Part shown: positions 49,931 to 60,123 of the stretch, piece by piece | How the letters are laid out: every line of letters starts with the position of its first letter | Position numbering within the stretch: the stretch's first letter is position 1 | Assembly (NCBI RefSeq): GCF_916618955.1 | Contig: NZ_OU745390.1 | Coordinates: forward strand, 4,823,501 to 4,887,500 | Direction: 5' to 3' | Source: Pseudomonas sp. Marseille-Q3773 | Lineage (GTDB): Bacteria; Pseudomonadota; Gammaproteobacteria; Pseudomonadales; Pseudomonadaceae | DNA length: 64,000 nt | Notes under the pieces: model-generated | Databases searched by the model: none | Seen by the model: the letters and a program-made list of their open reading frames with translations, nothing else | Told to the model about the DNA's origin: nothing | Made by a program: the position numbers and the translations under genes

Positions 49931-50760
49931 GTGTGCCGACGGTGCTGGAAAAGATCATTGCCCGCAAGTTCCAGGAAGTGGCCGAGCGCAGTGCGCGCGT
50001 CAGTCTGGCTGAACTGGAAGCGCTGGCCAAGGTTGCCGACGCCCCGCGTGGCTTTGCCAAGGCGTTGATCGAACAGGCCGGGCGCAAGCAGCCGGCTGTG
50101 ATTGCCGAAATCAAGAAGGCCTCGCCGAGCAAGGGTGTGATCCGCGAGCATTTCGTGCCGGCGGAAATCGCCGTCAGCTACGAGAAAGGCGGGGCGACCT
50201 GCCTGTCGGTGCTGACCGATGTGGATTATTTCCAGGGTGCCGATGAATATCTGCAGCAGGCTCGCGCGGCAGTTTCGCTGCCGGTGATCCGCAAGGATTT
50301 CATGGTCGACCCGTACCAGATCGTCGAAGCCCGGGCCTTGGGCGCAGACTGCGTGCTGCTGATCGTGGCGGCACTGGATGACGTGAAGATGGCCGAGCTG
50401 GCGGCCACGGCGAAAGATGTCGGCCTTGATGTGCTGGTGGAAGTGCACGACGGCGATGAGCTGGAGCGTGCGCTGAAAACCCTGGATACACCGCTGGTGG
50501 GGGTCAACAACCGCAACCTGCACACCTTTGAGGTCAGCCTGGAAACCACCCTTGACCTGCTGCCGCGCATTCCGCGTGATCGCCTGGCTGTTACCGAGAG
50601 CGGTATCCTGAACCGCGCCGATGTGGAGCTGATGGAAATCAACGAGGTCTATTCGTTCCTGGTGGGTGAGGCGTTCATGCGTGCCGAACAGCCTGGGCTG
50701 GAGCTGCAGCGGTTGTTCTTCCCGGAACAGGTGAAGAAGACTGTTCAACAACTGGACTGA
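49927..50760 (+). CDS. trpC: Indole-3-glycerol phosphate synthase
   Basis: TrpC closes the indole ring from CdRP. The 277-residue TIM barrel shows [59 protein letters not shown] and TESGI. It is monofunctional: no TrpF domain is attached. It is the last gene of trpGDC and is followed by a strong terminator. Confidence 0.98.
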   Translation: MSVPTVLEKIIARKFQEVAERSARVSLAELEALAKVADAPRGFAKALIEQAGRKQPAVIAEIKKASPSKGVIREHFVPAEIAVSYEKGGATCLSVLTDVDYFQGADEYLQQARAAVSLPVIRKDFMVDPYQIVEARALGADCVLLIVAALDDVKMAELAATAKDVGLDVLVEVHDGDELERALKTLDTPLVGVNNRNLHTFEVSLETTLDLLPRIPRDRLAVTESGILNRADVELMEINEVYSFLVGEAFMRAEQPGLELQRLFFPEQVKKTVQQLD

Positions 50761-50768
50761 TCGAAACC

Positions 50769-50794
50769 AAGCCGGCGTCAATGCCGGCTTTTTT
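50769..50794 (+). terminator. Terminator of trpGDC
   Basis: AAGCCGGC and GCCGGCTT form a perfect 8-base stem with a 6-base loop followed by TTTT, 8 bases after the trpC stop. Confidence 0.9.
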
Positions 50795-50873
50795 GTATGC
50801 CTGCAATGGGCTCTTCGCGGGTGTGTCGAGCCGCCGCGAAGAGGCCCTGGAAAACAACATCAAAGGTGGATCA

Positions 50874-51578
50874 ATGACCGATCAACCCCTGGCCCTGACC
50901 GTCGAACAAGGCCTGCACGCCGAACAGGAGCTGTTGGCCGCCGTGTGCCGCGGCGAGCGCGACAGTGGCGTACTGTTCTGGCGCCCTACCGACCACGCCC
51001 TGGTCATGCCGCGGCGCATGAGCCGCCTGGACAATTTCGAAGCCGCCTGTGCGGAGCTGGCGATTGCCGGCTGGCCGGTGCTGCTGCGCGAAACCGGCGG
51101 CGAGCCCGTGCCGCAGTCGCATGCGACGGTAAACGTTGCACTGGTCTATGTCGCCCCACGCAGCGAAGGTGACCATGGCCGTATCGAAAACGCATACGAG
51201 CGCCTGTGCCTGCCGCTATGCAACGTGCTGCGCGAGTGGGGCGGCGTGGCCTCGGTGGGGGAGATCGATGGGGCCTTCTGCGACGGCCGCTACAACGTCA
51301 ACCTCAATGGCCGCAAACTGGTGGGCACCGCACAACGCTGGCGCCAGGGCCTGGGCGGCAAGCGCCCGGTGGTGCTGGTGCATGGTGCGCTGCTGCTGGA
51401 CAACGAGCGCGAGTCGATGGTGGCAGCGGTGAACCGCTTCAACGAGTGCTGCGAACTGGATCAGCGCTGCCGTGCCGAGGCACACATCGCGTTGCATGAA
51501 GTGGCGCCCGAGGCGCCCTGGTTCGAGCGCCTGTCGCAGGCCTATGCCAAGGTGCTGGCGGACCTGCCCAGCGATTAG
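50874..51578 (+). CDS. Lipoate-protein ligase-like protein (BPL/LplA/LipB family)
   Basis: The 234-residue product has the hallmarks of the lipoate/octanoate transferase-ligase fold: [23 protein letters not shown] (the R-x-S/T-G-G ... N lipoyl-binding stretch) and [14 protein letters not shown] (the G-R-K-x-x-G-x-A-Q lysine motif). This supports transfer or ligation of a lipoyl or octanoyl group, but the exact substrate is not clear and it is shorter than E. coli LplA (no C-terminal accessory domain). AAAGGTGG precedes the ATG at 50874. It ends 4 bases into the convergent vfr gene. A partial REP (CTCTTCGCGG...CCGCGAAGAG) lies just upstream, at about 50811-50846. Confidence 0.75.
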   Translation: MTDQPLALTVEQGLHAEQELLAAVCRGERDSGVLFWRPTDHALVMPRRMSRLDNFEAACAELAIAGWPVLLRETGGEPVPQSHATVNVALVYVAPRSEGDHGRIENAYERLCLPLCNVLREWGGVASVGEIDGAFCDGRYNVNLNGRKLVGTAQRWRQGLGGKRPVVLVHGALLLDNERESMVAAVNRFNECCELDQRCRAEAHIALHEVAPEAPWFERLSQAYAKVLADLPSD

Positions 51579-52219
51579 CGTGTGCCGTAGACCACCATGG
51601 TCTTGCCTTTGACCTGCACCAGGCTGCGTTCTTCCAGGTCCTTGAGGACGCGGCCGACCATTTCCCGGGAGCAACCGACGATACGCCCGATCTCCTGACG
51701 GGTGATCTTGATCTGCATGCCGTCGGGGTGGGTCATGGCGTCAGGTTGCTTGCACAGGTCCAGCAGGCAACGTGCAACCCGCCCGGTCACGTCGAAAAAC
51801 GCCAGGTCGCCTACCTTGCGCGTGGTGTTGCGTAGGCGTTGGGCCATCTGGCTGCCCAGCGCATAGAGAATCTCCGGGTCCAGGCGCGCCAGTTCGCGAA
51901 ATTTCTCGTAACTGATTTCGGCCACTTCGCATTCGGTTTTCGCGCGCACCCAGGCACTGCGGTGTTGCTCGCTGCCAGCAGGCTCGAACAGACCCAGTTC
52001 GCCAAAGAAATCGCCGCTGTTCAGGTAGGCGATGATCATTTCATGGCCTTCGTCGTCCTCGATGAGGATGGTGACCGACCCTTTGATGATGAATGACAGC
52101 GTCTCGGCCCGGTCGCCGGCGCAAATGATATTGCTTTTGGCGGGGTAGCGACGGCGCTGGCAGTGCACCAGCAGCCTGTCGATGTTCTTTATCTTGGCGG
52201 GTAAGGCAGAAGCAACCAT
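51575..52219 (-). CDS. vfr: Vfr/CRP-type cyclic-AMP receptor protein
   Basis: This is a global transcription regulator. The 214 residues equal the length of P. aeruginosa Vfr. The N-terminal cyclic-nucleotide domain has [11 protein letters not shown] and the [10 protein letters not shown] phosphate-binding region; the C-terminal HTH is [23 protein letters not shown]. In P. putida the protein is called Crp and has very high cAMP affinity, with no classic role in carbon repression. The ATG at 52219 (MVASALPAK) agrees with Vfr; an earlier frame start adds nine residues. It diverges from the osmC-like gene. The leader has TGGCGC-GAA-GCGCCA at 52267-52281. Confidence 0.95.
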   Translation of the reverse strand: MVASALPAKIKNIDRLLVHCQRRRYPAKSNIICAGDRAETLSFIIKGSVTILIEDDEGHEMIIAYLNSGDFFGELGLFEPAGSEQHRSAWVRAKTECEVAEISYEKFRELARLDPEILYALGSQMAQRLRNTTRKVGDLAFFDVTGRVARCLLDLCKQPDAMTHPDGMQIKITRQEIGRIVGCSREMVGRVLKDLEERSLVQVKGKTMVVYGTR

Positions 52220-52409
52220 CACGAAATCCTGTTCGATGCGACGCATTGGCTTTTGAAAGGGGAGGTTGGCGCGAAGCGCCAGTCATTTGGCGCCAGCTTA
52301 TCAGACACAACAGAATGTTTCGGTATTAAACCGACGGGACTCGTACTTTTCCCACGGCCATACAAGGTCTAAGCTGACACCCTTTTCCAAAAGTCAGGAG
52401 TCCGGGTAG

Positions 52410-52832
52410 ATGAAGGCACGTATCCAGTGGGCCGGTGAGGCAATGTTCCTCGGCGAATCGGGGAGCGGCCACGTCGTCGTGATGGACGGCCCACCCGAGG
52501 CCGGCGGCCGCAACCTGGGTGTGCGGCCGATGGAAATGCTGTTGCTGGGCCTGGGTGGCTGCAGCAGCTTCGACGTGGTCAGCATTCTGAAGAAGTCGCG
52601 GCAGGCGGTGGAAAGCTGCGAGGCGTTCCTCGAGGCCGAGCGTGCAGGCGAGGACCCGAAGGTGTTCACCAGGATTCATATGAACTTCGTGGTGAAAGGG
52701 CGCGGGCTGAAAGAGGCGCAGGTCAAGCGCGCGGTGGAGCTGTCGGCGGAAAAGTACTGCTCGGCCTCGATCATGCTGGAGCGTGCCGGGGTGGAGATCA
52801 GCCACGGTTATGAAATCGTAGAGCTGGGTTAA
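52410..52832 (+). CDS. OsmC family protein
   Basis: The 140-residue product has the OsmC/Ohr fold: GVRPMEMLLLGLGGCSSFDVVSIL with the first catalytic-type Cys, and KYCSASIMLERAGVEI with the second. Both peroxidatic cysteines are present, so hydroperoxide reduction is possible, but the protein belongs to the YhfA-like branch, whose substrate is unknown. CAGGAG precedes the start. The neighbour vfr is transcribed divergently, a linkage seen in other gammaproteobacteria (crp-yhfA). Confidence 0.9.
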   Translation: MKARIQWAGEAMFLGESGSGHVVVMDGPPEAGGRNLGVRPMEMLLLGLGGCSSFDVVSILKKSRQAVESCEAFLEAERAGEDPKVFTRIHMNFVVKGRGLKEAQVKRAVELSAEKYCSASIMLERAGVEISHGYEIVELG

Positions 52833-52873
52833 GGCCATGGTTCTGGGGCTGCTGCGCAGCAGCCCCAACGATA

Positions 52874-53914
52874 TCATCTGCGCAGCGCAGGCAATGCCGC
52901 CCGCACCCGGTCAGGCAGCCAACCGCGGAGCACCTGGCTCAATCGCTCCCGCCGTTTCTGATAAGCCAGGCCCAGGCCTATGACCGCGAGCCCGATCAAG
53001 GTCACCACCAGCGGGAACAGCAGCGACTCGGCAAACACCTCATACGACAGGTAGCCCAGGTAGGCCGCCACCCCCAGCGCGCCGAAGACCATGAACACCG
53101 GCCGGCGCAGCAGTACTGCCATGCCCATGAGTGCGATGTTGACCAGGCAGTACATGGCCTTGCCCAGCTCGCTGCCGCTGTCCGTCAGCGTCAGCCCGCC
53201 CCAGAACGCCGCCAGCCCGGCGAGATAACCCCAGTGTGCGTAATCTTCGCGGGTGCGGCCGTCTACCACGATGAATACCGCCAGCAGGCCCAGCCCGAAC
53301 CATAGCGACACCTCGCGGCGTTGTTCCCAGCTGAACGGCGAGCCGAACAACCATTCGCTCAGGTCCATCGACATGAACCACAAGGCCACGGCCACCGGCA
53401 TGATGATGAACGGGTAGGGGACCAGCCTCAGCATCAGTAGCCCGGCGACTACCGTGGCCGCTTCCATTGCCAGCCAGCCGCCCTGCACATAGGTGTAGTA
53501 CTGGTGATAGTTGGCCTGCACATCGTCGAGTGGCCACCAGCCGGCCAGCCGTTCGACGGCGAACACCGCCAGCGGCACGATGCTGACCGCGACTGCTGCC
53601 AGCACCCCAGCCGCGACGGGCTGGGTGCGATGTTGCAGGTTAACGGCGAACAGCGTGAGCAGCAGGATGTAAAGGCTGGCCATGGCCAGCAGTGCCCAGT
53701 CGCCAATACTCATCCAGGCTTCGGTGAGCAGCCAGCCCATGGCCGCCATGATCAGCATGGCGCCGAAATAGAATGCGACATGGGCCAGCTGGAAGCTGCC
53801 GCGGGGTGCCGGTTGCTGGCGCAGGAAGGCCGCAAGGGCCTGGTCCTGGCCTGGCTGGAGAATGCCGGCGTGCACGGCGCGCGCCAGGTCCTTGGCGTCG
53901 AAACGGTCCGTCAT
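52874..53914 (-). CDS. DUF2157 domain membrane protein
   Basis: The 346-residue protein has a short cytoplasmic N-terminus (TDRFDAKDLARAVHAGILQPGQ) typical of DUF2157 and about eleven hydrophobic segments. It ends in a basic tail (YQKRRERLSQVLRGWLPDRV). No function is known for the family. GAAGG precedes its ATG. It lies 10 bases after coq7 on the same strand and may share its transcript. Confidence 0.85.
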   Translation of the reverse strand: MTDRFDAKDLARAVHAGILQPGQDQALAAFLRQQPAPRGSFQLAHVAFYFGAMLIMAAMGWLLTEAWMSIGDWALLAMASLYILLLTLFAVNLQHRTQPVAAGVLAAVAVSIVPLAVFAVERLAGWWPLDDVQANYHQYYTYVQGGWLAMEAATVVAGLLMLRLVPYPFIIMPVAVALWFMSMDLSEWLFGSPFSWEQRREVSLWFGLGLLAVFIVVDGRTREDYAHWGYLAGLAAFWGGLTLTDSGSELGKAMYCLVNIALMGMAVLLRRPVFMVFGALGVAAYLGYLSYEVFAESLLFPLVVTLIGLAVIGLGLAYQKRRERLSQVLRGWLPDRVRAALPALRR

Positions 53915-53924
53915 GGTGATGCCT

Positions 53925-54572
53925 TCAGATACGGTAGGTACTCTTGGTCATGACCTTGGCCAGCAGGCTCATGCCAAGGCGGACGGGAGCGGGGAAGCGA
54001 TAACCACCGGCTGCCAGGGCGGAGTCGGCGTGCTGTTCCTCATCGATGCGCATCTGTTCGAGAATGGCCCGGGACTTTTCGTCCTCCTGCGGGATCTGCT
54101 CCAGGTGTTCATCGAGGTGCTTGCAGACCTGGTGCTCGGTGGCAGCGACGAAGCCCAGGCTGACCTTGTCGCTGACCAGCCCGGCGAGGGCGCCGATGCC
54201 GAACGACATACCGTAGAACAACGGGTTGAGCACGCTGGGGTGGCTGTTCAGCTGGCGGATACGCTGCTCACACCAGGCCAGGTGGTCCACTTCTTCCTCG
54301 GCGGCATGCTCCATGGCCCTGCGCACTTCAGGCAGCTTGGCGGTCAGGGCCTGGCCCTGGTACAGCGCCTGGGCACAGACTTCACCGGTGTGGTTGATAC
54401 GCATCAGCCCGGCAACGTGGCGAGCCTGCTGCTCATCCAGGTCGACCTCCGGCTGGATGATGGCCGGCGAAGGACGAGCGGGTTGGCCGCTGAAGGGCAG
54501 CAAGGTGCGCATGGCGGTATCGGCCTGCAGCAACAAGCGGTCGAGCGGCGAGTAGTGACGTTCGGTAGCCAT
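53925..54572 (-). CDS. coq7: Demethoxyubiquinol hydroxylase Coq7
   Basis: Coq7 hydroxylates demethoxyubiquinol in the next-to-last step of ubiquinone synthesis; it replaces UbiF in Pseudomonas. The 215-residue product carries the di-iron ligands: Glu in [17 protein letters not shown]-x-x-H in [12 protein letters not shown], Glu in HLDEHLEQ, and EEQH in [13 protein letters not shown]. The start at 54572 ([12 protein letters not shown]) follows GGAGGTG. Confidence 0.95.
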   Translation of the reverse strand: MATERHYSPLDRLLLQADTAMRTLLPFSGQPARPSPAIIQPEVDLDEQQARHVAGLMRINHTGEVCAQALYQGQALTAKLPEVRRAMEHAAEEEVDHLAWCEQRIRQLNSHPSVLNPLFYGMSFGIGALAGLVSDKVSLGFVAATEHQVCKHLDEHLEQIPQEDEKSRAILEQMRIDEEQHADSALAAGGYRFPAPVRLGMSLLAKVMTKSTYRI

Positions 54573-54637
54573 CGGGCACCTCCGCAAGAATGTGCCCGAC
54601 AGTTTACCGCAATAGTGGCAGGGTGGCTTGCCGTGGA

Positions 54638-54976
54638 TCAGCCCGGTGGCCAGTGCATCTGGCGCTGGCCAAGCACGTGCATGTGGATGTGGTAAACGGT
54701 CTGGCCACCTTGCTCGTTGCAGTTCATGACTACGCGGAAGCCGTCCTCGCAGCCAAGTTCCCTGGCCAGGCGCTGGGCGGTGAACAGGATGTGACCCGCC
54801 AGGCCCTTGTCTTCTTCGGTCAGGTCATTGAGGGTGCGGATGTGCTTTTTCGGGATGACCAGAAAATGCACGGGCGCCTGGGGGGCGATATCGTGGAATG
54901 CCAGGACCTGGTCGTCCTCGTAGATGATCTTCGCCGGGATTTCCCGGTTGATGATCTTGATGAATAAATCGTCCAC
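54638..54976 (-). CDS. hinT: HIT-family (HinT-like) nucleotide hydrolase
   Basis: The 112-residue protein is a histidine-triad hydrolase with the signature HIHMHVLGQ near the C-terminus and the N-terminal CIFC-type site replaced by [20 protein letters not shown]. HinT-type enzymes split adenosine phosphoramidates. It stands alone between coq7 and the dehydrogenase gene. Family assignment is certain; the physiological substrate is not. Confidence 0.92.
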   Translation of the reverse strand: MDDLFIKIINREIPAKIIYEDDQVLAFHDIAPQAPVHFLVIPKKHIRTLNDLTEEDKGLAGHILFTAQRLARELGCEDGFRVVMNCNEQGGQTVYHIHMHVLGQRQMHWPPG

Positions 54977-55039
54977 AGCACTTGCTCCATGGTGAGGGTC
55001 GGGCCGAGTGTACTCAGCCAGGCGCCGCTCGCCCAGTGG

Positions 55040-55822
55040 CTATTCCATGCCGAGCGGGCAGTAGCGACGGTGGATGAAGCCGGCCAGCTTGCGCACCAGC
55101 CAGCGGGGCAGCAGGCGCGGGGCGAAAGCCAGCCAGCGGTTGCGCCGGCCAGGCATGATCAGTGCGCGGTTCTTGTCCAGTGCGCGCACGGTGTACAGCG
55201 CCACCTCCTCCGGGCTGAGGCAGCTCGGCTTGCCATCGAGCCGCGGTATACGCCGACGCGAGGAACGCACCGGGCCGGGGCACAGCACCGAGACCTTGAT
55301 GCCGGTGCGCTTGAGTTCTTCGCGCAGGGCCTGCGAGAAGCTCAATACATAGGCCTTGCTGGCGGCATAGGCGGCCATCCACGGGCCCGGCGCCACGCCG
55401 GCCAGGCCTGCAACATTGAGGATCTGACCGCCGCCCTGCACCGCCATCAGGTTGCCGATGGCGTGGCATAGCCGGCTCAGGGCCAGCACGTTGACTTCCA
55501 ACAGGTCCTGCTCGTCGGCCCACTCATGAGCCAGGAACGGGCCGTAGGTGCGCAGGCCGGCACAGTTGACTAGCAGGTCGATGCGCCGTTCGCCTTCTTC
55601 CAGTTCCAGCACGAAGCCCGACAGGCGCAGTGGCTGGCTGAGGTCGCAAGCGCGGAACAGCACTTCCACGCCAAAGCGCTGGGTAAGCTCGATGGCTACC
55701 GGTTCCAGCGTCTCCCGCTGGCGTGCTACCAGGATCAGGTTGCGCCCGCGCCGCGCCAGCGCTTCCGCCAGGGCCAGGCCCAGGCCGCTGGAAGCACCAG
55801 TGATCATGGCGTAACGGGTCAT
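55040..55822 (-). CDS. Short-chain dehydrogenase/reductase
   Basis: The 260-residue product has the SDR cofactor motif TGASSGLG, NCAG (LLVNCAGL) and the active-site YAASK (Tyr-x-x-x-Lys). It starts at 55822 after AGGAG. The C-terminal basic, hydrophobic end (LAFAPRLLPRWLVRKLAGFIHRR) suggests membrane contact, as in the DltE/HetN-type branch. Substrate unknown. Confidence 0.9.
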   Translation of the reverse strand: MTRYAMITGASSGLGLALAEALARRGRNLILVARQRETLEPVAIELTQRFGVEVLFRACDLSQPLRLSGFVLELEEGERRIDLLVNCAGLRTYGPFLAHEWADEQDLLEVNVLALSRLCHAIGNLMAVQGGGQILNVAGLAGVAPGPWMAAYAASKAYVLSFSQALREELKRTGIKVSVLCPGPVRSSRRRIPRLDGKPSCLSPEEVALYTVRALDKNRALIMPGRRNRWLAFAPRLLPRWLVRKLAGFIHRRYCPLGME

Positions 55823-55889
55823 GCAAGGCTCCTGGGGGCTGAAGAGGGGGCCTAGTGTACAGCTTGGCCGGGCCAGGTGTTGCCTTTTG

Positions 55890-56846
55890 CTACGAGACGC
55901 GATGCCCCAGGGCCTGGCAGCGCTGCAGGGCATCCCGGTACTCGTTGTAGAGCCGTTCGACCAGCACGCCGGCACCCGGCAGGTCATCGATCCCGCCGAC
56001 ACCCTGGCCCGCCGACCACACGGTCTTCCAGGCCTTGGCTTCGTCGTCCATCGGCTTGAGCTTGCCTTGCTCGTGGCCACCCTTGAGCGCGTCCATGTCG
56101 TAGCCCGCCTGTTCCAGGCTCGGGCGCAGGAAACTGGCGGGGACACCGGATACCGCCGGGGTATGAATGATATCGGCAGCATGGGCGCTCAGCAGCATCT
56201 GCTTGTAGGCACTCTCAGCCTGGCTTTCGGTTGTAGCGATGAAGCGGGTGCCCATGTACGCCAGGTCGGCGCCCAGCACCTGTGCCGCCAGAATTTCGTG
56301 GCCATGGTTGAGGCAACCGGCCAGCAGCAAGGTCTTGTCGAAGAACTGGCGAATCTCCGCGACCAGGGCGAACGGGCTCAAGGTGCCGGCATGGCCGCCT
56401 GCGCCTGCCGCCACGGCGATCAGGCCATCGACGCCGGCCGCGGCAGCCTTTTCGGCATGGCGGCGGGTGGTGACATCGTGGAATACCAGACCGCCGTAAT
56501 CGTGCACGGCATCGACCACTTCCTTCACCGCGCCGAGGCTGGTGATGACGATCGGCACACGGTGTTCCACACACAAGGCCAGGTCAGCCCGCAGGCGCGG
56601 GTTGCTCGGGTGGACGATCAGGTTGACGGCATAGGGTGCTGGCGCCGGCAACTGCGCCAGACCGGCTTCGATTTCCTCCAGCCAGGCCTTGAAACCGGCG
56701 CTGTCGCGCTGGTTCAGGGCGGGGAAGCTGCCGACGATGCCGCTGGCGCAGCACGCCAGCACCAGCCTGGGGTTGGAGATCAGGAACATCGGGGCGGCAA
56801 CCACAGGCAAGCGCAGGCGTTGTTCGAGCGAGGCGGGTAACGACAT
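55890..56846 (-). CDS. Nitronate monooxygenase-like FMN protein
   Basis: The 318-residue TIM-barrel protein of the 2-nitropropane dioxygenase/nitronate monooxygenase family contains VVAAPMFLISNP, the conserved His region GAGGHAGTLSPF, and GTRFIATTES. Members oxidise alkyl nitronates, such as propionate-3-nitronate, with FMN; many have other substrates. AAGGAG precedes the ATG. Separated from the dehydrogenase gene by 67 bases on the same strand. Confidence 0.9.
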   Translation of the reverse strand: MSLPASLEQRLRLPVVAAPMFLISNPRLVLACCASGIVGSFPALNQRDSAGFKAWLEEIEAGLAQLPAPAPYAVNLIVHPSNPRLRADLALCVEHRVPIVITSLGAVKEVVDAVHDYGGLVFHDVTTRRHAEKAAAAGVDGLIAVAAGAGGHAGTLSPFALVAEIRQFFDKTLLLAGCLNHGHEILAAQVLGADLAYMGTRFIATTESQAESAYKQMLLSAHAADIIHTPAVSGVPASFLRPSLEQAGYDMDALKGGHEQGKLKPMDDEAKAWKTVWSAGQGVGGIDDLPGAGVLVERLYNEYRDALQRCQALGHRVS

Positions 56847-56874
56847 GGCGAGGCTCCTTGAACGTGTGGCGATG

Positions 56875-57300
56875 TCAGAACGGCTTGGCCACCACCAGAA
56901 TCACGATGCCCAGCAGGAACACCACGGGCACTTCGTTGAACCAGCGATAGTAGACGTGACTGTGGGTGTTGCTGCCGCTGGCGAAGCGTTTGCGCTGGGC
57001 GCCGCACATGTGATGGTAGACGGTCAGCAGGATGACCAGGGTCAGCTTGGCATGCAGCCAGCCCTGGCTGAGCCAGCCCGGGGTGAGGTAGAGCATCCAT
57101 GCGCCGAACACGTAGGTGGCGATCATCGCCGGGTTCATGATGCCGCGGAACAGCTTGCGTTCCATGGTCACGAAGCGTTCCTGGCTGATGCTGTCCTGGC
57201 TCTGGGCATGGTAGACGAACAGTCGCGGCAGGTAGAACAGGCCGGCGAACCAGCACACCACGCTGACGATGTGCAGCGCTTTGATCCATAGGTAAAGCAT
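56875..57300 (-). CDS. hemJ: Protoporphyrinogen oxidase HemJ
   Basis: HemJ oxidises protoporphyrinogen IX to protoporphyrin IX in heme synthesis in bacteria without HemG/HemY. The 141-residue membrane protein has four helices and the family residues KALHIVSVVCWFAGLFYLPRLFVYH (heme-binding His) and KLTLVILLTVYHHMCGAQ with its lysine. Formerly known as a CopD/UPF0093 protein. It lies 28 bases before the nitronate monooxygenase-like gene on the same strand. Confidence 0.93.
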   Translation of the reverse strand: MLYLWIKALHIVSVVCWFAGLFYLPRLFVYHAQSQDSISQERFVTMERKLFRGIMNPAMIATYVFGAWMLYLTPGWLSQGWLHAKLTLVILLTVYHHMCGAQRKRFASGSNTHSHVYYRWFNEVPVVFLLGIVILVVAKPF

Positions 57301-57441
57301 GAGGGAGTTCCTTCAGGTATTCACGGTCGTCAGATAGTAGTGGTCAAGCGCCCGAAGGGTCATCCGAAGAGTTGTTACAGGCGCCTTGCCCCCCTATCAT
57401 CGTGCGCTTTCCAGACGGCTCGTTGATAAGGGGCAAGCGTT

Positions 57442-58476
57442 ATGATCAAGGTCGGTATCGTCGGCGGCACGGGTTACACCGGCGTCGAACTGTTGCGTCT
57501 GCTGGCACAGCATCCACAGGCCGAAGTGGCGGTCATCACTTCGCGCTCCGAGGCGGGCGGGGCGGTGGCGGACATGTACCCGAACCTGCGCGGCCACTAT
57601 GACGGGCTGGCGTTCAGCGTGCCGGACAGCAAGACCCTGGCGGCCTGTGACGTGGTGTTCTTCGCCACGCCGCATGGCGTTGCCCATGCCCTGGCCGGCG
57701 AACTGCTGGCGGCGGGTACCAAGGTGATCGACCTGTCGGCCGACTTCCGTTTGCAGGACGCCGCCGAGTGGGGCAAGTGGTACGGCCAGCCGCACGGCGC
57801 ACCGGAGCTGCTCAAGGACGCAGTGTACGGCCTGCCTGAAGTCAACCGTGAGAAGATCCGCCAGGCGCGCCTGATCGCCGTGCCGGGTTGTTACCCGACT
57901 GCCACCCAGCTGGGCTTCCTTCCGCTGCTGGAAGCAGGCCTGGCCGACCCGTCGCGACTGATCGCCGACTGCAAGTCCGGGGTCAGCGGTGCTGGCCGTG
58001 GTGCAGCGGTGGGCTCGCTGTTCTGCGAAGCCGGCGAGAGCATGAAGGCCTATGCGGTCAAGGGCCATCGCCACCTGCCGGAAATCAGCCAGGGCTTGCG
58101 CCTGGCTGCTGGCAAAGACATCGGCTTGACCTTCGTCCCGCACTTGACGCCGATGATCCGTGGCATCCACGCCACCCTGTACGCAACTGTGGCCGATACT
58201 TCGGCCGACCTGCAGGCGCTGTTCGAGAAGCGCTATGCCGACGAGCCGTTCGTCGACGTGATGCCTGCTGGCAGCCACCCGGAAACCCGCAGCGTGCGCG
58301 GCGCCAACGTCTGTCGCATTGCCGTTCATCGCCCACAGGGCGGCGACCTGGTGGTGGTGCTTTCGGTGATCGACAACCTGGTCAAGGGCGCATCCGGCCA
58401 GGCGGTGCAGAACCTCAACATCCTGTTCGGCCTGGACGAGCGCATGGGCCTGTCCCACGCTGGCCTGCTGCCGTAA
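57442..58476 (+). CDS. argC: N-acetyl-gamma-glutamyl-phosphate reductase
   Basis: ArgC reduces N-acetylglutamyl phosphate to the semialdehyde in arginine synthesis. The 344-residue product starts [21 protein letters not shown] (NADP site), has the active Cys in [12 protein letters not shown] and the conserved KSGVSGAGR and HRHLPEI. It stands alone and is followed by a terminator. Confidence 0.98.
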   Translation: MIKVGIVGGTGYTGVELLRLLAQHPQAEVAVITSRSEAGGAVADMYPNLRGHYDGLAFSVPDSKTLAACDVVFFATPHGVAHALAGELLAAGTKVIDLSADFRLQDAAEWGKWYGQPHGAPELLKDAVYGLPEVNREKIRQARLIAVPGCYPTATQLGFLPLLEAGLADPSRLIADCKSGVSGAGRGAAVGSLFCEAGESMKAYAVKGHRHLPEISQGLRLAAGKDIGLTFVPHLTPMIRGIHATLYATVADTSADLQALFEKRYADEPFVDVMPAGSHPETRSVRGANVCRIAVHRPQGGDLVVVLSVIDNLVKGASGQAVQNLNILFGLDERMGLSHAGLLP

Positions 58477-58487
58477 GCCATCGTTGG

Positions 58488-58515
58488 AAAAGGCCCGCGT
58501 CGTGCGGGCCTTTTT
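58488..58515 (+). terminator. Terminator of argC
   Basis: AGGCCCGC and GCGGGCCT pair around a 5-base loop, followed by TTTT, 11 bases after the argC stop. Confidence 0.9.
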
Positions 58516-58619
58516 GTTTGTCGCGACTAAAGCCGCACAATTCTTGACCGATTTTCTCGGGAAAGCGGATAATGCGCGTCATCGAGTTTTATGGCGGCTA
58601 CCGCGCCGGGAGAATCAAC

Positions 58620-58970
58620 ATGAGCGTCGAAACCTTCACCCCTACGGCTTTGGAATTCACCCACGGTGCTGCGCAGAAGGTGAAGAACCTGGTTTCCGAG
58701 GAAGGCAACGATCGTCTGAAGCTGCGCGTGTTCGTCACCGGTGGCGGTTGCTCCGGCTTCCAGTATGGCTTCACCTTCGATGAAGACGTGGCCGAGGATG
58801 ACACCATCGTCGAGCGCGAAGGGGTTTCCCTGGTGGTCGACCCGATGAGCTTCCAGTACCTGGCCGGCGCCGAGGTGGATTACCAGGAAGGCCTGGAAGG
58901 CTCGCGCTTCGTGATCAAGAACCCTAATGCTGCAACTACTTGCGGCTGCGGCTCGTCGTTCTCGATCTAA
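58620..58970 (+). CDS. erpA: Iron-sulfur cluster insertion protein ErpA
   Basis: ErpA is an A-type carrier that delivers Fe-S clusters to apoproteins, including isoprenoid synthesis enzymes. The 116-residue product has the three cluster cysteines: one in [11 protein letters not shown] and two in [11 protein letters not shown]. The ATG at 58620 follows GGGAGAA; the frame reaches upstream to 58572, but [10 protein letters not shown] is the normal family start. Confidence 0.96.
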   Translation: MSVETFTPTALEFTHGAAQKVKNLVSEEGNDRLKLRVFVTGGGCSGFQYGFTFDEDVAEDDTIVEREGVSLVVDPMSFQYLAGAEVDYQEGLEGSRFVIKNPNAATTCGCGSSFSI

Positions 58971-58984
58971 AGCCTGGCCATACG

Positions 58985-59018
58985 AAAACGCCGCGCAATT
59001 GCGCGGCGTTTTGCTTTC
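58985..59018. terminator. Bidirectional terminator between erpA and anmK
   Basis: AAAACGCCGCGC-AATT-GCGCGGCGTTTT is a perfect palindrome flanked by A- and T-runs. It can end transcripts from both directions, and the convergent erpA and anmK stops lie 14 and 10 bases away. Confidence 0.88.
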
Positions 59019-59028
59019 TGCTGAATGC

Positions 59029-60123
<1,095 letters not shown>

